Of a stretch of 64,000 bases of DNA, positions 1 through 9,150 are shown in pieces; the stretch's first letter is position 1; the number at the start of each line of letters is the position of its first letter. Both the position numbers and the translations under genes were made by a program. Origin of the DNA: Arthrobacter mangrovi (lineage in GTDB: Bacteria > Actinomycetota > Actinomycetes > Actinomycetales > Micrococcaceae). Below the pieces are notes generated by a model. That model searched no databases and was not told the DNA's origin. It saw only the letters and a list, made by a program, of their open reading frames with translations. The DNA is taken from the NCBI RefSeq assembly GCF_026011795.1, contig NZ_BRVS01000002.1, positions 181,976-245,975 on the forward strand, in the 5' to 3' direction.

Positions 1-1
1 G

Positions 2-853
2 CTGATCCTCTGGCAGGCGATCGCGCTCGCCGGAGGCCTCTCCATGATCGGCGCGATGCTGACCTGGGGGCTGGAACCGCTCGGCGATAACCTGCTGGCG
101 GGCCTCCGCGGCCTGGCCGCACTGCTGGCCAGCTACCAGCCCGCACCCGGGCTGGACCTGATCCATGTCTTCGCCCTGAGCGCCGCCCTGCTGCTGGGCG
201 TCCACCTCGTCTTCACGCTGCTGCTGACGTACTACCGGATCGCCAAGCAGCGCCACCGGCACCGCACGCTGCTGAACCTGCTGAGCTCCCCGGCCAAGGA
301 TTCCCCCAAGACGCTGGTCATCAACCATCCCGCCCCCGTCGCCTACTGCCTGCCCGGTGGCAGCGGATCCGTCACGGTGCTCTCGGAAGGCCTGATGGAA
401 CTGCTGACTCCGGCCGAACTTCAATCCGTGCTGCAGCACGAGCGCGCCCACCTGAACCAGCGCCACGACCTCCTGCTGTGGGCCTTCGCGGCGTGGCGCG
501 CGGCGCTGCCCTGGCTGCCCACCTCGCAGCTGGCACAGCGTGCCGTCAACGAACTCATCGAGATGCTGGCCGATGACGCGGCGCTGGAAACCACGGACCG
601 GCCGACCCTCATCCGCGCGGTCGCCCTGGTCGCCGGCGGCGAACGCCCGGCCGGCAGCGCAGCCGGTGCTCCGGCACGGGAACTGCTGAGCCCCGAAGAG
701 GCCCAGGCGCTGACCTCGGCCAACCGGCTGCGCCGGCTGCTCACGCCGATGGCGCCGCTGGGCAGGGCGGCCCAGTCGCTCGTCCTTGCCGGCGCAGCCC
801 TCCTGCTGGCGGTGCCGACCGTACTGCTGCTCGCCCCCGGGCTGGCCGGCTAA
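2..853 (+). CDS. M56 family (BlaR1-like) membrane metallopeptidase, 5'-truncated by the window edge
   Basis: Integral membrane zinc peptidase of the M56 family, whose members often cleave a BlaI-type repressor. The zinc-site motif HERAH lies about 150 residues from the visible start, inside LQHERAHLNQRHD, with downstream acidic residues (ADDAA) as the likely third ligand. Hydrophobic segments occur near both ends; a last one reaches the C-terminus. The frame is open to base 2 and reads LILWQAIALAGG before the first ATG at 44, which is typical of the first helices of this family. The true start is therefore probably upstream of the window. Substrate unknown; no repressor gene is visible here, but it would usually lie upstream. 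Convergent with the topoisomerase gene. Confidence 0.8.
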   Translation: MILWQAIALAGGLSMIGAMLTWGLEPLGDNLLAGLRGLAALLASYQPAPGLDLIHVFALSAALLLGVHLVFTLLLTYYRIAKQRHRHRTLLNLLSSPAKDSPKTLVINHPAPVAYCLPGGSGSVTVLSEGLMELLTPAELQSVLQHERAHLNQRHDLLLWAFAAWRAALPWLPTSQLAQRAVNELIEMLADDAALETTDRPTLIRAVALVAGGERPAGSAAGAPARELLSPEEAQALTSANRLRRLLTPMAPLGRAAQSLVLAGAALLLAVPTVLLLAPGLAG

Positions 854-859
854 GGCACC

Positions 860-882
860 GGCCTGGGCCCGTCCGGCAGGCC
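860..882. terminator. Weak hairpin between convergent genes
   Basis: GGCCTG (860-865) pairs with CAGGCC (877-882) across an 11-base loop. It lies in the 39-base gap between the convergent M56 and topoisomerase genes. The stem is short and no T-run follows, so this is only a candidate bidirectional terminator. Confidence 0.3.
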
Positions 883-892
883 CGCGGACCGG

Positions 893-3004
893 TCAGGCGT
901 CGATTTGTTCGCGGTCGAGCACGGCCGCGCCGGCGATGATGAACTCCTTGCGGGGAGCCACGTCGGAGCCCATTAGCAGGTCGAACGCCCGCTCGGCCGC
1001 CTCGGCGTCCTCGATGCCCACCCGCCGCAGGGTGCGGTGCCGGGGATCCATGGTAGTTTCCGCCAGCTGGTCGGCGTCCATCTCGCCCAGGCCCTTGTAG
1101 CGCTGGATGGGCTCCTTGTACTTGCGGCCGGACGCCTCGAGGCCACCCAGCAGCTGGTGCAGCTCCTGCTCCGAGTACGTATAGACGATTTCGTTGGACT
1201 TCGCCCCGGGATTGACGATCTCCACCCGGTGCAGCGGCGGCACGGCCGCGTACACCCGCCCGGCTTCCACCAGGGGCCGCATGTAGCGGAAGAACAGTGT
1301 CAGGAGCAGCGTCCGGATGTGCGCCCCGTCGACGTCCGCGTCGGTCATCAGGATGACCTTGCCGTAACGTGCCGCGTCCAGCTGGAAGCTTCGGCCGGAT
1401 CCGGCGCCGACCACCTGGATCAACGCAGCGCACTCGGCATTCGAGAGCATGTCGCCGATCGAGGCCTTCTGCACGTTCAGGATCTTTCCGCGGATGGGCA
1501 GCAGCGCCTGGTAGTCAGATGAACGGGCGAGCCGGGCCGTGCCCAAGGCGCTGTCGCCCTCGACAATGAATAGTTCGGAGCGGTCTACCTCGGTCGTGCG
1601 GCAGTCCAGCAGCTTGGCCGGCATCGTGGAGGTCTCCAGCGCATTCTTGCGCCGCTGGGTTTCCTTGTGCATACGGGCCGAGACACGGGACTTCATCTCG
1701 CTGACCACCTTCTCCAGCAGGAGGGCGGACTGTGCCTTGTCGGCCCGCGCGGTGGAGTTCAGCTTCGCGGTGATCTCCTTCTCCACCACCCGCGAGACGA
1801 TCGAGCGAACGGCCGACGTGCCCAGGACCTCCTTGGTCTGGCCCTCGAACTGCGGCTCGGCCAGCCTGACGGTGAGTACGGCGGTCAGGCCCGCGAAGAC
1901 GTCGTCCTTCTCGATCTTGTCGTTGCCGGCCTTCAGCTTGCGTGCGTTGGCCTCGACGACCTTTCGGAAGGTCTTGAGAAGGGCCTGCTCAAACCCGGCC
2001 TGGTGCGTACCGCCCTTCGGCGTCGCGATGATATTGACGAAGCTGCGCACCGCCGTGTCGTAACCAACGCCCCAGCGCAGGGCCACGTCCACCTCGCACT
2101 TGCGCTCGACTTCGGCGATCTTGCTGTGGCCGCGCTCGTCGAGCACCGGCACCGTTTCCTTGAACGAGCCGGCGCCGTGGATCCGCCAGACGTCGGTAAC
2201 CGCGCTGTCGTTGGCGAGGTACTCCACGAACTCGGCGATGCCGCCGTCGTGCTGGAAAACCTCCTCCACCGGACCGTTCTCCCCCGGCGTACCGGGCTGC
2301 CGTCGCTCGTCCCGCAGCGTCACCCGCAGGCCGGGCACCAGGAACGAGGTCTGGCGTACCCGGGACTGCAGCTCCTCGTAGGAGAACTTGGCATCCGGGG
2401 TGAAGATCTGGTGGTCAGCCCAGTACCGGATGCGCGTACCTGTCACGCCCCGCTTGGCCTTGCCCACGATGTCCAGCGAAGAGCTCTCCAGGAAAGGCTC
2501 GAACTTCGCGTCCGGGCTCGGCGTCCGCCCGGTATCGATGAAGTGGCCCGGCTCGCCTCGCCGGAACGACATCTGGTAGGTCTTCCCACCGCGGTCGACC
2601 TGGACGTCCAGCCGCGAGGAAAGGGCGTTGACCACGCTGGCGCCCACGCCGTGCAGGCCGCCCGAGGCGGTGTAGGAACCGCCGCCGAACTTGCCGCCGG
2701 CATGGAGCTTGGTGAAAACCACCTCGACGCCGGTCAGGCCGGTCCGCGGCTCCACGTCCACCGGGACGCCGCGGCCGTCGTCATGGACCTCCACCGAACC
2801 GTCGCCGTGCAGGATCACCGTGATGTTCTGTCCGAACCCGGCCAGCGCCTCATCGACGGAGTTGTCGATGATCTCCCAGAGGCAGTGCATCAGCCCGCGG
2901 GAGTCCGTGGAACCGATGTACATGCCCGGACGCTTGCGGACCGCCTCCAGTCCCTCCAGGACGGACAGGTGCCGCGCGGTGTAGTCGGTGCTCGGTGGGG
3001 TCAC
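893..3004 (-). CDS. parE: Type IIA DNA topoisomerase subunit B (topoisomerase IV ParE / GyrB-like)
   Basis: ATPase subunit of a type IIA topoisomerase, 703 aa. The GHKL ATPase fold is shown by EIIDNSVDEA (about 44-53), DDGRGVPV (about 75) and GGLHGVGASVVNAL (about 115). The TOPRIM domain has EGDS near 482 and DADVDG near 555, and the family C-terminal motif KGLGEMD is near 637. GTG start, with AAGGAG about 10 bases upstream. No A subunit lies beside it. Genes at this position, next to sigA, are usually annotated as topoisomerase IV subunit B in Arthrobacter relatives, but ParE and GyrB cannot be separated firmly from sequence alone. A second GyrB elsewhere would settle it. Role: decatenation and relaxation of the chromosome. 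Confidence 0.9.
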   Translation of the reverse strand: MTPPSTDYTARHLSVLEGLEAVRKRPGMYIGSTDSRGLMHCLWEIIDNSVDEALAGFGQNITVILHGDGSVEVHDDGRGVPVDVEPRTGLTGVEVVFTKLHAGGKFGGGSYTASGGLHGVGASVVNALSSRLDVQVDRGGKTYQMSFRRGEPGHFIDTGRTPSPDAKFEPFLESSSLDIVGKAKRGVTGTRIRYWADHQIFTPDAKFSYEELQSRVRQTSFLVPGLRVTLRDERRQPGTPGENGPVEEVFQHDGGIAEFVEYLANDSAVTDVWRIHGAGSFKETVPVLDERGHSKIAEVERKCEVDVALRWGVGYDTAVRSFVNIIATPKGGTHQAGFEQALLKTFRKVVEANARKLKAGNDKIEKDDVFAGLTAVLTVRLAEPQFEGQTKEVLGTSAVRSIVSRVVEKEITAKLNSTARADKAQSALLLEKVVSEMKSRVSARMHKETQRRKNALETSTMPAKLLDCRTTEVDRSELFIVEGDSALGTARLARSSDYQALLPIRGKILNVQKASIGDMLSNAECAALIQVVGAGSGRSFQLDAARYGKVILMTDADVDGAHIRTLLLTLFFRYMRPLVEAGRVYAAVPPLHRVEIVNPGAKSNEIVYTYSEQELHQLLGGLEASGRKYKEPIQRYKGLGEMDADQLAETTMDPRHRTLRRVGIEDAEAAERAFDLLMGSDVAPRKEFIIAGAAVLDREQIDA

Positions 3005-3269
3005 TTAACCAATACTCCTTGGCAATGCAGGTGGAACAGGAACAGACGCGCTGCCCCGCGGTCTCGGCGCCCGCCGTCGGGCACCCCCCTCTAGGCTAGT
3101 CCCCCTCGGGGCCCGGACCCGTTCAACGCACCGCGGACGCGTGGCGGCGAAGGTCACAGCGGGCCCCGGTGACGCAGCGGATACGCGGTCAGCGAAAGTT
3201 GCAGGCTTGGACGAAGAAAACGGGCCGCCTGATGGTTGTATGTAGGTACGCACTTGTAAGGAGGTCACC

Positions 3270-3497
3270 ATGACGACAGCAGTAGCTACCCGAGAACTGA
3301 CCGCAATGGACCGCTGTGACCGCTGCGGCGCCCAGGCCTACGTCCGTGTTGTGTTGGAATCCTCCGGTGGGGAATTGCTTTTCTGCGGACACCACGCCCG
3401 TCAGCATGAACCGCAGCTTCGCCCCATTGCGGCCGAGTGGCAGGATGAGACCGGCCGGCTGAGCACCAACGCCGAAATGGCGGCGGAAACGCAGTAG
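3270..3497 (+). CDS. Small zinc-ribbon-like protein (DUF7455 family)
   Basis: 75 aa soluble protein with a CDRCGAQA knuckle (CxxC) near residue 17 and a second putative metal pair CGHHARQH near residue 39, which suggests one structural zinc. It matches the small actinobacterial family found between the topoisomerase B and sigA genes. The start is well supported: AAGGAGG lies 5-6 bases before the ATG. It is divergent from parE and convergent with sigA, with a strong shared hairpin terminator downstream. Function unknown; the conserved position next to sigA is the only hint. Overlapping minus-strand frames are shadows. Confidence 0.85.
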   Translation: MTTAVATRELTAMDRCDRCGAQAYVRVVLESSGGELLFCGHHARQHEPQLRPIAAEWQDETGRLSTNAEMAAETQ

Positions 3498-3542
3498 TAC
3501 TGTGCAGGCGGCCCGGGTCAGCCCCGGTCGCCCACGGGAACA

Positions 3543-3588
3543 ACGGGCCAATAACGACGGGCCAATAACGACGGGCCAATAACGACGG
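3543..3588. repeat. 14-bp tandem repeat, about 3.3 copies, running into a terminator
   Basis: CGGGCCAAT recurs at 3544, 3558 and 3572 with an exact 14-base period, separated by AACGA. The last copy runs into AACGACGG, which is also the outer arm of the terminator at 3581-3630. The repeat was probably made by slippage on that arm. Confidence 0.9.
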
Positions 3589-3630
3589 CGCCGGCCTCCT
3601 TCTTTCGCGAAGGAGGCCGGCGCCGTCGTT
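3581..3630. terminator. Strong bidirectional hairpin terminator between the DUF7455 gene and sigA
   Basis: Perfect 22-bp inverted repeat (3581-3602 with 3609-3630) and a 6-base loop TTTCGC. It sits between two convergent stop codons (3497 and 3648), so it can end transcripts from both sides. The outer arms are AACGACGG/CCGTCGTT. Confidence 0.85.
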
Positions 3631-3647
3631 TGCGTGCCTGTCCGGTC

Positions 3648-4934
3648 CTAGTCCAGGTAGTCCCGGAGGACCTGCGACCGCGACGGGTGGCGCAGCTTGG
3701 ACATGGTCTTGGATTCGATTTGGCGGATCCGCTCGCGGGTCACGCCATAGACCTTGCCGATTTCGTCTAAAGTCTTCGGCTGGCCGTCGGTCAGGCCGAA
3801 GCGCATGGCGACCACGCCGGCTTCGCGCTCGGACAGGGTGTCCAGCACCGAATGCAGCTGCTCCTGCAGCAGCGTGAAGCTCACGGCGTCGGCTGGCACA
3901 ACAGCCTCGGAGTCCTCGATCAGGTCGCCGAATTCCGAGTCGCCGTCCTCGCCCAGCGGAGTGTGCAGCGAAATCGGCTCGCGGCCGTACTTCTGGACCT
4001 CAATGACCTTTTCGGGGGTCATGTCGAGTTCCACAGCAAGTTCTTCGGGCGCCGGTTCGCGGCCCAGGTCCTGCAGCATCTGGCGCTGGACGCGGGCCAG
4101 CTTGTTGATGACCTCGACCATGTGCACGGGAATGCGGATGGTACGGGCCTGGTCCGCCATGGCGCGGGTGATCGCCTGCCGGATCCACCAGGTGGCGTAG
4201 GTGGAGAATTTGAAGCCCTTGGTGTAGTCGAACTTCTCGACGGCGCGGATCAGGCCCAGGTTGCCCTCCTGGATCAGGTCCAGGAACAGCATGCCGCGGC
4301 CGGTGTAGCGCTTGGCCAGCGAGACCACCAGGCGGAGGTTGGCCTCCAGCAGGTGGTTCTTGGCGCGCTTGCCGTCATGCACGATCTGCTCCAGGTCGCG
4401 CCGCAGGCGCGTGTCCATGGAGCCGTCGTCCTTGGCGAGCTTCTCCTCGGCGAACAGGCCGGCCTCGATCCGCAGGGCCAGGTCGACTTCCTGCTCGGCG
4501 TTCAGCAGGGCGACCTTGCCGATTTGCTTCAGGTAGTCCTTGACCGGGTCCGCCGTTGCTCCGGCGCTGACAACCTGCTGGGCGGGCGCATCGTCATCGT
4601 CGGCATCCGAATAGACGAAGCCCGAGCCGCCGGCGGGCTTGGCAGCCGGGGTTTCGTCCTCTTCGACGAGCTCGGCCTCGTCCGTCAGGTCGGGTTCCAC
4701 CTCGACGTCCTCGTCCTCGACCTCGGAGTCCACCTGGTCTTCATCGGCTTTGGTGGTCTTCTTGGCGCCGGAGGCCTTCTTGGTGGTGGCGGTGCCGGGC
4801 TTGCGGCCGCGGCGCTTCGGTGCGGCCGGACCGTCTGCGGCCGTCTTCGCCTTGGCGCCCCTGGCAACCGACGGCGTCGTGGAGGGTGCAGTTGCCTCTT
4901 CTGGCGCTGCAGCAGTCTTCTTGTCAGGTGACAC
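3648..4934 (-). CDS. sigA: Primary RNA polymerase sigma factor SigA/RpoD
   Basis: Group 1 sigma-70 factor, 428 aa, which directs RNA polymerase to housekeeping promoters. Residues 1-125 are a low-complexity Ala/Lys then Asp/Glu-rich tract (region 1.1-like). Region 1.2 starts near 129 ([11 protein letters not shown]), region 2 carries [10 protein letters not shown] and [11 protein letters not shown], and region 4 has the helix-turn-helix [11 protein letters not shown] close to the C-terminus. GTG start at 4934, with AAAGG about 8 bases before it; the nearby ATG is in another frame. Regions 2 and 4 are complete, so it should read the TANNNT -10 elements reported elsewhere in this window. Confidence 0.96.
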   Translation of the reverse strand: MSPDKKTAAAPEEATAPSTTPSVARGAKAKTAADGPAAPKRRGRKPGTATTKKASGAKKTTKADEDQVDSEVEDEDVEVEPDLTDEAELVEEDETPAAKPAGGSGFVYSDADDDDAPAQQVVSAGATADPVKDYLKQIGKVALLNAEQEVDLALRIEAGLFAEEKLAKDDGSMDTRLRRDLEQIVHDGKRAKNHLLEANLRLVVSLAKRYTGRGMLFLDLIQEGNLGLIRAVEKFDYTKGFKFSTYATWWIRQAITRAMADQARTIRIPVHMVEVINKLARVQRQMLQDLGREPAPEELAVELDMTPEKVIEVQKYGREPISLHTPLGEDGDSEFGDLIEDSEAVVPADAVSFTLLQEQLHSVLDTLSEREAGVVAMRFGLTDGQPKTLDEIGKVYGVTRERIRQIESKTMSKLRHPSRSQVLRDYLD

Positions 4935-5199
4935 AGAGAACCTTTCATATCCGGTCTGCAGTGCTACCTGCGGGTAACACCACTATGACCCTGTCAAGTC
5001 CGTGGTGATTTCCAAACGCAGGCCACGGTGCAGGGTCTCCCTTCGGAAACACTCACCATCTCAGCCCTATTCCCCGTTACGGCGAATACATTTGAAACAC
5101 GGACCCGACCGGGTCTTGGCTCCCATTGTCTCACGACTTGGCGGGTGAAGTGAACGCTCGTCCGACGCTCCGGCCGCGGCAGGACCCGGCGTACGGCGG
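4935..5199 (-). promoter_or_regulatory. sigA upstream region
   Basis: A 265-base gap between the DUF4192 stop and the sigA start. On the minus strand it holds a perfect TTGACA (4997 to 4992), about 58 bases before the GTG, a plausible -35 element. I do not see a convincing -10 at 16-18 bases from it. No ORF in the gap looks real. Confidence 0.35.
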
Positions 5200-6408
5200 T
5201 CAGGCCGCAGCCGACGGACTCTCTCCCGCCGCCGCGGGCGGCCTGCGCAGCCACGCCGGCAGGGTGCCCAGCCCGAAAAAGCTTTCCAGCAGGCCTGCCA
5301 GCCGGTAGTCGGGCGATTCCGCGAGCACGGTCTGCAGGTGCGCGTGGGCCAGCGAGCTGCGGCCCTGGGCCCATTCCAGCCAGGCGAGCATCGTTCCGGC
5401 GGCCGGCTTCGCCGCTCCTTCCGCCAACCGGTGCAGCAGGCCCAGCAGTTCCGAGGTCCGGGTCATCCGTTCGCGTTCGACCGGCGGTTTGTAGCTGCCG
5501 AGGAGGATGTCGGTGAAGAGGTCGGCGCCGGGTTCCGGACCGCTGCTGCCGGGAAGATACCCGTCGAAGGGAAGCACCCCCATCAGCTCCGGGGGAACGG
5601 GCCGCAGAGGATCCACCCGCCCGTGGGCGACCGCACCGTAATAGGCGGCCGCCGGATCGAGGCAGGCCAGAACCAGGACGGCGTCCCGCACGTGGTCCGA
5701 CTCGAGGCTGGCGAGGAGCACGGACAGCACTAGCGGTTCGGCGGTACCGCTGCTGATCGCCTCGTCCCAGCTCCCCAGCACCCGCATGAAAACACCGCCG
5801 GCCTCCCACTCGCCGGCAAAGCCGGCTGCCAGGTCGCGCGCGCGGGCACGGATGGCCGGCGCGGCATCCGGAAGGGCGCCCGAGCGGGCCAGGACGGCCG
5901 CCTCCCCTGCGGTCGCGGAGACACTGCTGCCGAGCAGCATCATCTCGAGGTTCACATGGCTCTCCTTGATCCGTGCCGCGGGATGCCCCTGCGGCGGGCA
6001 GCATGGCGACGTCCGGCACTGGACGCAGCGGAACGAGTCCGGCCCTACCGCCCAGGCCCCCCGCACCGGCGTCCCCGCAACGCCCAGGAGGTCCTCTAGG
6101 AACACTGCGAGCGGCCAATACGCGAAGGCTTCCGTGCCCGCCCCGCCGGTGGCATCCGTGTAGACCACAACCAGCGAACCGTCCGCTTCGGTGTCCGCGC
6201 CGAGATAGGACACGGCGGTTTCCGCGAACGCGGCGAGCCGGGCGTCGTCCCCGGCCTCCGGCAGATCCAGCCGAAGCGTGGCGCCGAGGCTTGAACCTCG
6301 CATCGACAGCAGCACCAGGCTCTCGCGCGGGTGGAAGGTGAGCTGGTGGGGCACATACCCGAGCACGTCTTCGGCACGGGAGGCCTTGATGTTGATTCTG
6401 TTTTTCAT
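5200..6408 (-). CDS. DUF4192 domain-containing protein
   Basis: Uncharacterised actinobacterial protein, about 402 aa, of the DUF4192 family. Diagnostic is the N-terminal stretch beginning MKNRINIKASRAEDVLGYVP, followed by a region ending LLSMRGSS. No signal peptide or membrane helix is visible. The frame is open for another 25 codons upstream (to 6483), but that part is Arg/Cys-rich and unlike the family, so I start at the ATG at 6408. No strong Shine-Dalgarno precedes it. CAGAGT lies 7 bases before the ATG and could be a degenerate -10 of a leaderless transcript. It is co-directional with sigA and the MFS gene. Function unknown. Confidence 0.82.
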   Translation of the reverse strand: MKNRINIKASRAEDVLGYVPHQLTFHPRESLVLLSMRGSSLGATLRLDLPEAGDDARLAAFAETAVSYLGADTEADGSLVVVYTDATGGAGTEAFAYWPLAVFLEDLLGVAGTPVRGAWAVGPDSFRCVQCRTSPCCPPQGHPAARIKESHVNLEMMLLGSSVSATAGEAAVLARSGALPDAAPAIRARARDLAAGFAGEWEAGGVFMRVLGSWDEAISSGTAEPLVLSVLLASLESDHVRDAVLVLACLDPAAAYYGAVAHGRVDPLRPVPPELMGVLPFDGYLPGSSGPEPGADLFTDILLGSYKPPVERERMTRTSELLGLLHRLAEGAAKPAAGTMLAWLEWAQGRSSLAHAHLQTVLAESPDYRLAGLLESFFGLGTLPAWLRRPPAAAGESPSAAA

Positions 6409-6509
6409 GCGGACCACTCTGGCCGCGGGGCGGCGCGGCCGACAGCACCGCCGGAGCCATTGTGGAAGCGCGGCGTCCTCCATGCGGCTGTGGAGGAACG
6501 GTCCGCGGG

Positions 6510-7862
6510 CTACTTGCCGGCGCCGCGTCCACCGACCCGGTTCCGCCGGCGCAGCCGGCCCAGTTCGCGTTCGCGGGCCAAAGCCGTCCTCAGCGGCAGC
6601 ACCACCGTGCCTTCCTCGGCCAGCCGGTCGCGGACCCGGCGGCGCACGGTGAGCATCGCCAGGCTACCGCCGGCCAGGAACAGGAACTGCAGACTCAGGG
6701 CGATGCGAAAGGAGTCGAGGGCGTAGAGATTGGACCCGGAGAATCCGCTCGCGTACAGCGCATCCAGGGTCAGGCCGATGCCGAACATCACGAGCAGCGC
6801 TGAGACAAAGCCCCCGACGTTGACGATGCCGGTCGCGGTGCCGGCCCGGCGGATCGGATTGAAGGTGCGTGCGAAGTCGAACGCGATCATGGATCCGGGC
6901 CCGCCGACGGCCAGCACCAGGATCAACGCCACGAGCAGCCACAACGGGGCCGGCCCCGGGTACGCCAGCACCACCAGCCAGGCCAGGGCGGTTGCCCCGA
7001 CGATCAGCAGCACCATCGTCGAACGGCGCAGCGGATGCCGCGCCACCATGCGTCCGATCATCGGGCCGGAGACGAGGGCCACGACCACGAACAGGGACAT
7101 CAACGCCGAGGCCACGGCAGGAGGCTGCCCCTGGGCGGAAACCAGGAACGGATAGCCCCAGGTCAGGACGAAGACGTTCCCTGCGAACTGGACAGTGAAG
7201 TGCGACCACAGGCCCAGCCGCGTGCCCGGCTCTTTCCAGGCCTCCACCAGCGAAAGCCGGGTCTGCCGCAGTGTCGGCGGCAGATCCCGCTCGGCGCCCT
7301 CCGGGAAGTCGCGGATCACGGTGACGGCGAGCACGCAGGCCAGCACCGCCAGTGCGGCCACGGAGAGGAACGAGGTGGTCCAGCCCTGCAGGTTGAGCAG
7401 GGCGATGAACGGAATCGTGCTGATGAGCTGGCCCAGTTGGCCGAACTGACCGGTCAGCTGCGTCAGCAGCGGAATACGCTTGCCGGTGAACCAGGCCGGC
7501 AGCAGCCGGAGCACCGAGACGAACGTCATCGCGTCGCCGGCCCCGACCAGCAGACGCCCCAGCAGGCCCTCGGGAACCGAGGAGGCGAACGCCAGCTGCA
7601 CCTGTCCGGCACACATCAGGGCCGCCCCGCCGGTGATCATGAAGCGCGAACCGAACTTGTCCACCATCAGTCCGACGGGGATCTGGAGCCCGGCGTAGAC
7701 CAGCAGCTGGACTACGGTGAATGCCGAAAGGGCGGCGGCCGTCGCGTCGAAGCGCTCGGTGGCGTGGAGCCCGGCTACGCCGAAGGATGTCCGCTGGGTG
7801 ATCGCCGCCAGGTAGGCGAAGACACCGATCCCCCACACCCACCATGCGCGCCGCGTATCCAC
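6510..7862 (-). CDS. Major facilitator superfamily transporter
   Basis: 450 aa polytopic membrane protein with about 12 hydrophobic segments. The loop between helices 2 and 3 reads GLMVDKFGSR, the classical MFS signature region. A basic tail (VRRRVRDR, RELGRLRRRNR) follows the last helix on the cytoplasmic side. Substrate not predictable. GTG start at 7862. There is no Shine-Dalgarno, but GATAAT ends 6 bases before the GTG, consistent with leaderless transcription. The PAC2 gene upstream on the same strand stops 33 bases away. Confidence 0.88.
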   Translation of the reverse strand: MDTRRAWWVWGIGVFAYLAAITQRTSFGVAGLHATERFDATAAALSAFTVVQLLVYAGLQIPVGLMVDKFGSRFMITGGAALMCAGQVQLAFASSVPEGLLGRLLVGAGDAMTFVSVLRLLPAWFTGKRIPLLTQLTGQFGQLGQLISTIPFIALLNLQGWTTSFLSVAALAVLACVLAVTVIRDFPEGAERDLPPTLRQTRLSLVEAWKEPGTRLGLWSHFTVQFAGNVFVLTWGYPFLVSAQGQPPAVASALMSLFVVVALVSGPMIGRMVARHPLRRSTMVLLIVGATALAWLVVLAYPGPAPLWLLVALILVLAVGGPGSMIAFDFARTFNPIRRAGTATGIVNVGGFVSALLVMFGIGLTLDALYASGFSGSNLYALDSFRIALSLQFLFLAGGSLAMLTVRRRVRDRLAEEGTVVLPLRTALARERELGRLRRRNRVGGRGAGK

Positions 7863-7868
7863 ATCAGC

Positions 7869-7874
7869 ATTATC
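7869..7874 (-). promoter_or_regulatory. Candidate -10 element of the MFS gene (leaderless)
   Basis: GATAAT on the minus strand, followed by 6 bases and the GTG start. Spacing fits transcription starting at or next to the start codon. It matches 5 of 6 bases of TATAAT. No clear -35. Confidence 0.4.
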
Positions 7875-7895
7875 GTCACGCGGCGGCCCGGAACT

Positions 7896-8858
7896 CTAAT
7901 CGGCCGCGCCGCGGCCGTCCGGCGTATTGCCTGGTCCTGGCGCCTCCGGATCGGCCGGCAGTGCCGCGAGGAAGGCCTCGACCTCGGAGCCGAGTTCGTC
8001 GGCGTCCGGCAGCTCGTCGTTGTCCTTGGTCAGCAGGGAGCGCCTGACCTCCCGTCCGGCGTACTCGTCGTAGCGCTTCTCCAGCTTCGTCACGACCTGC
8101 TGCACCTCCGCCGAGTCGCTGACCTGCTTCGCGATCTGGGCCCCGACGTCCAGGCCGGCGGCCCGCAGCCGGTCGGTCGGCAGCACCAGGGATGACGCCG
8201 CACCGAGGTACTCCATCGCGGCCACGGCGGCCTGCGGGTATTCGGCCTCGGCCAGATAGTGGGGCACGTGCACGGAATAGCCTGCCACCCTAAGGCCGGC
8301 TTCGATCAGGCGGATCTCGAGCAGCGCTCCGATGCTGGCCTGCACCTGCGCCGTCGGTTTCCACGCGGTGATGCCATCGATCAGCTCCGCCTGGTTGCCG
8401 TGCACGGTGACGCCGATCGGCCGCGTATGCGGGACGGGCATGGGCAGGGCCTGGACCCAGGTCACCAGCCCGACCTCCAGCTGCCGCACCAGCAGGATGA
8501 CGGCACGGCAGAACCGCTCCCACTGCAGGTCAGGTTCGGCGCCCGTCAGGAACAGGAAAGGCTTGCCCATCCCGTCGAGCAGCCTGTACAGCTCTATCCT
8601 GGGCCGCTCGTAGTCGGTGAAATGGTCGCCGACAAAGGAGACGACCGGCCGCTGGCCCCGGTAGTCGATCAACTGGTCGGTGTCGAAGGAGGCAATGAGC
8701 ACGCTCTCCAGCTGCTCAAGCAGCTCGCTGCCCAACTGCGCGACCACATGTCCCGCCTCGGCGGAGCCGGTGAAGCCCATGACCAGGTCGAGCCCCCGCA
8801 GTTCGTCGGCTTCGATTTGCTCCGCGTTCACCGAGAACAACGACTGTGCGTCCAGCAA
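7896..8858 (-). CDS. PAC2 family protein
   Basis: About 320 aa protein of the PAC2 (proteasome assembly chaperone-like) family, common in actinobacteria and without a defined bacterial role. Family features are GLDLVMGFTGSAEAGHVVAQ near residue 20, GMGKPFLFLTGAEPD and the later VPHYL segment. It is soluble, with an acidic and Gly/Pro-rich C-terminus. I choose a TTG start at 8858 because GGAGG lies 5 bases before it and because the open frame upstream (to 9401) is Arg/Pro/Ala-rich and overlaps the divergent aminopeptidase gene. It may be transcribed with the MFS gene downstream. An actinobacterial proteasome link is only an analogy. Confidence 0.82.
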   Translation of the reverse strand: MLDAQSLFSVNAEQIEADELRGLDLVMGFTGSAEAGHVVAQLGSELLEQLESVLIASFDTDQLIDYRGQRPVVSFVGDHFTDYERPRIELYRLLDGMGKPFLFLTGAEPDLQWERFCRAVILLVRQLEVGLVTWVQALPMPVPHTRPIGVTVHGNQAELIDGITAWKPTAQVQASIGALLEIRLIEAGLRVAGYSVHVPHYLAEAEYPQAAVAAMEYLGAASSLVLPTDRLRAAGLDVGAQIAKQVSDSAEVQQVVTKLEKRYDEYAGREVRRSLLTKDNDELPDADELGSEVEAFLAALPADPEAPGPGNTPDGRGAAD

Positions 8859-9150
8859 CTTTTCCTCCGTTCGTCTGCGCGGGTCCACGCCGCCTGCAGC
8901 CTGCCCGCCCCTCCGCTCGGGAACGGGGCAGCCAAGTACCCTTTGTACCAGCGCAGCATCGCCGCAAATAATTCCGCATGCCTGTGCCGTGCCCTGCTGC
9001 GAAGCGGCTACGATCTGATTTGTAGCCGGTGGCCCGCGCACGGGGCGGATCCCCGGCGCATCCGGCGCAGCGGCAACGACGACGGCGACCGCCCCGTCCC
9101 GGTGCCGCGGCCATTGGATCTTCCGAGACGAACAGTGAGGACAGCCCTTA
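8859..9150. other. Divergent intergenic region, PAC2 / leucyl aminopeptidase
   Basis: 292 bases without a supported gene, separating two divergently read genes, so it should hold promoters for both. TACGAT near 9008-9013 on the plus strand is a possible -10 for the aminopeptidase. No repeats or hairpins of note. Confidence 0.4.
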
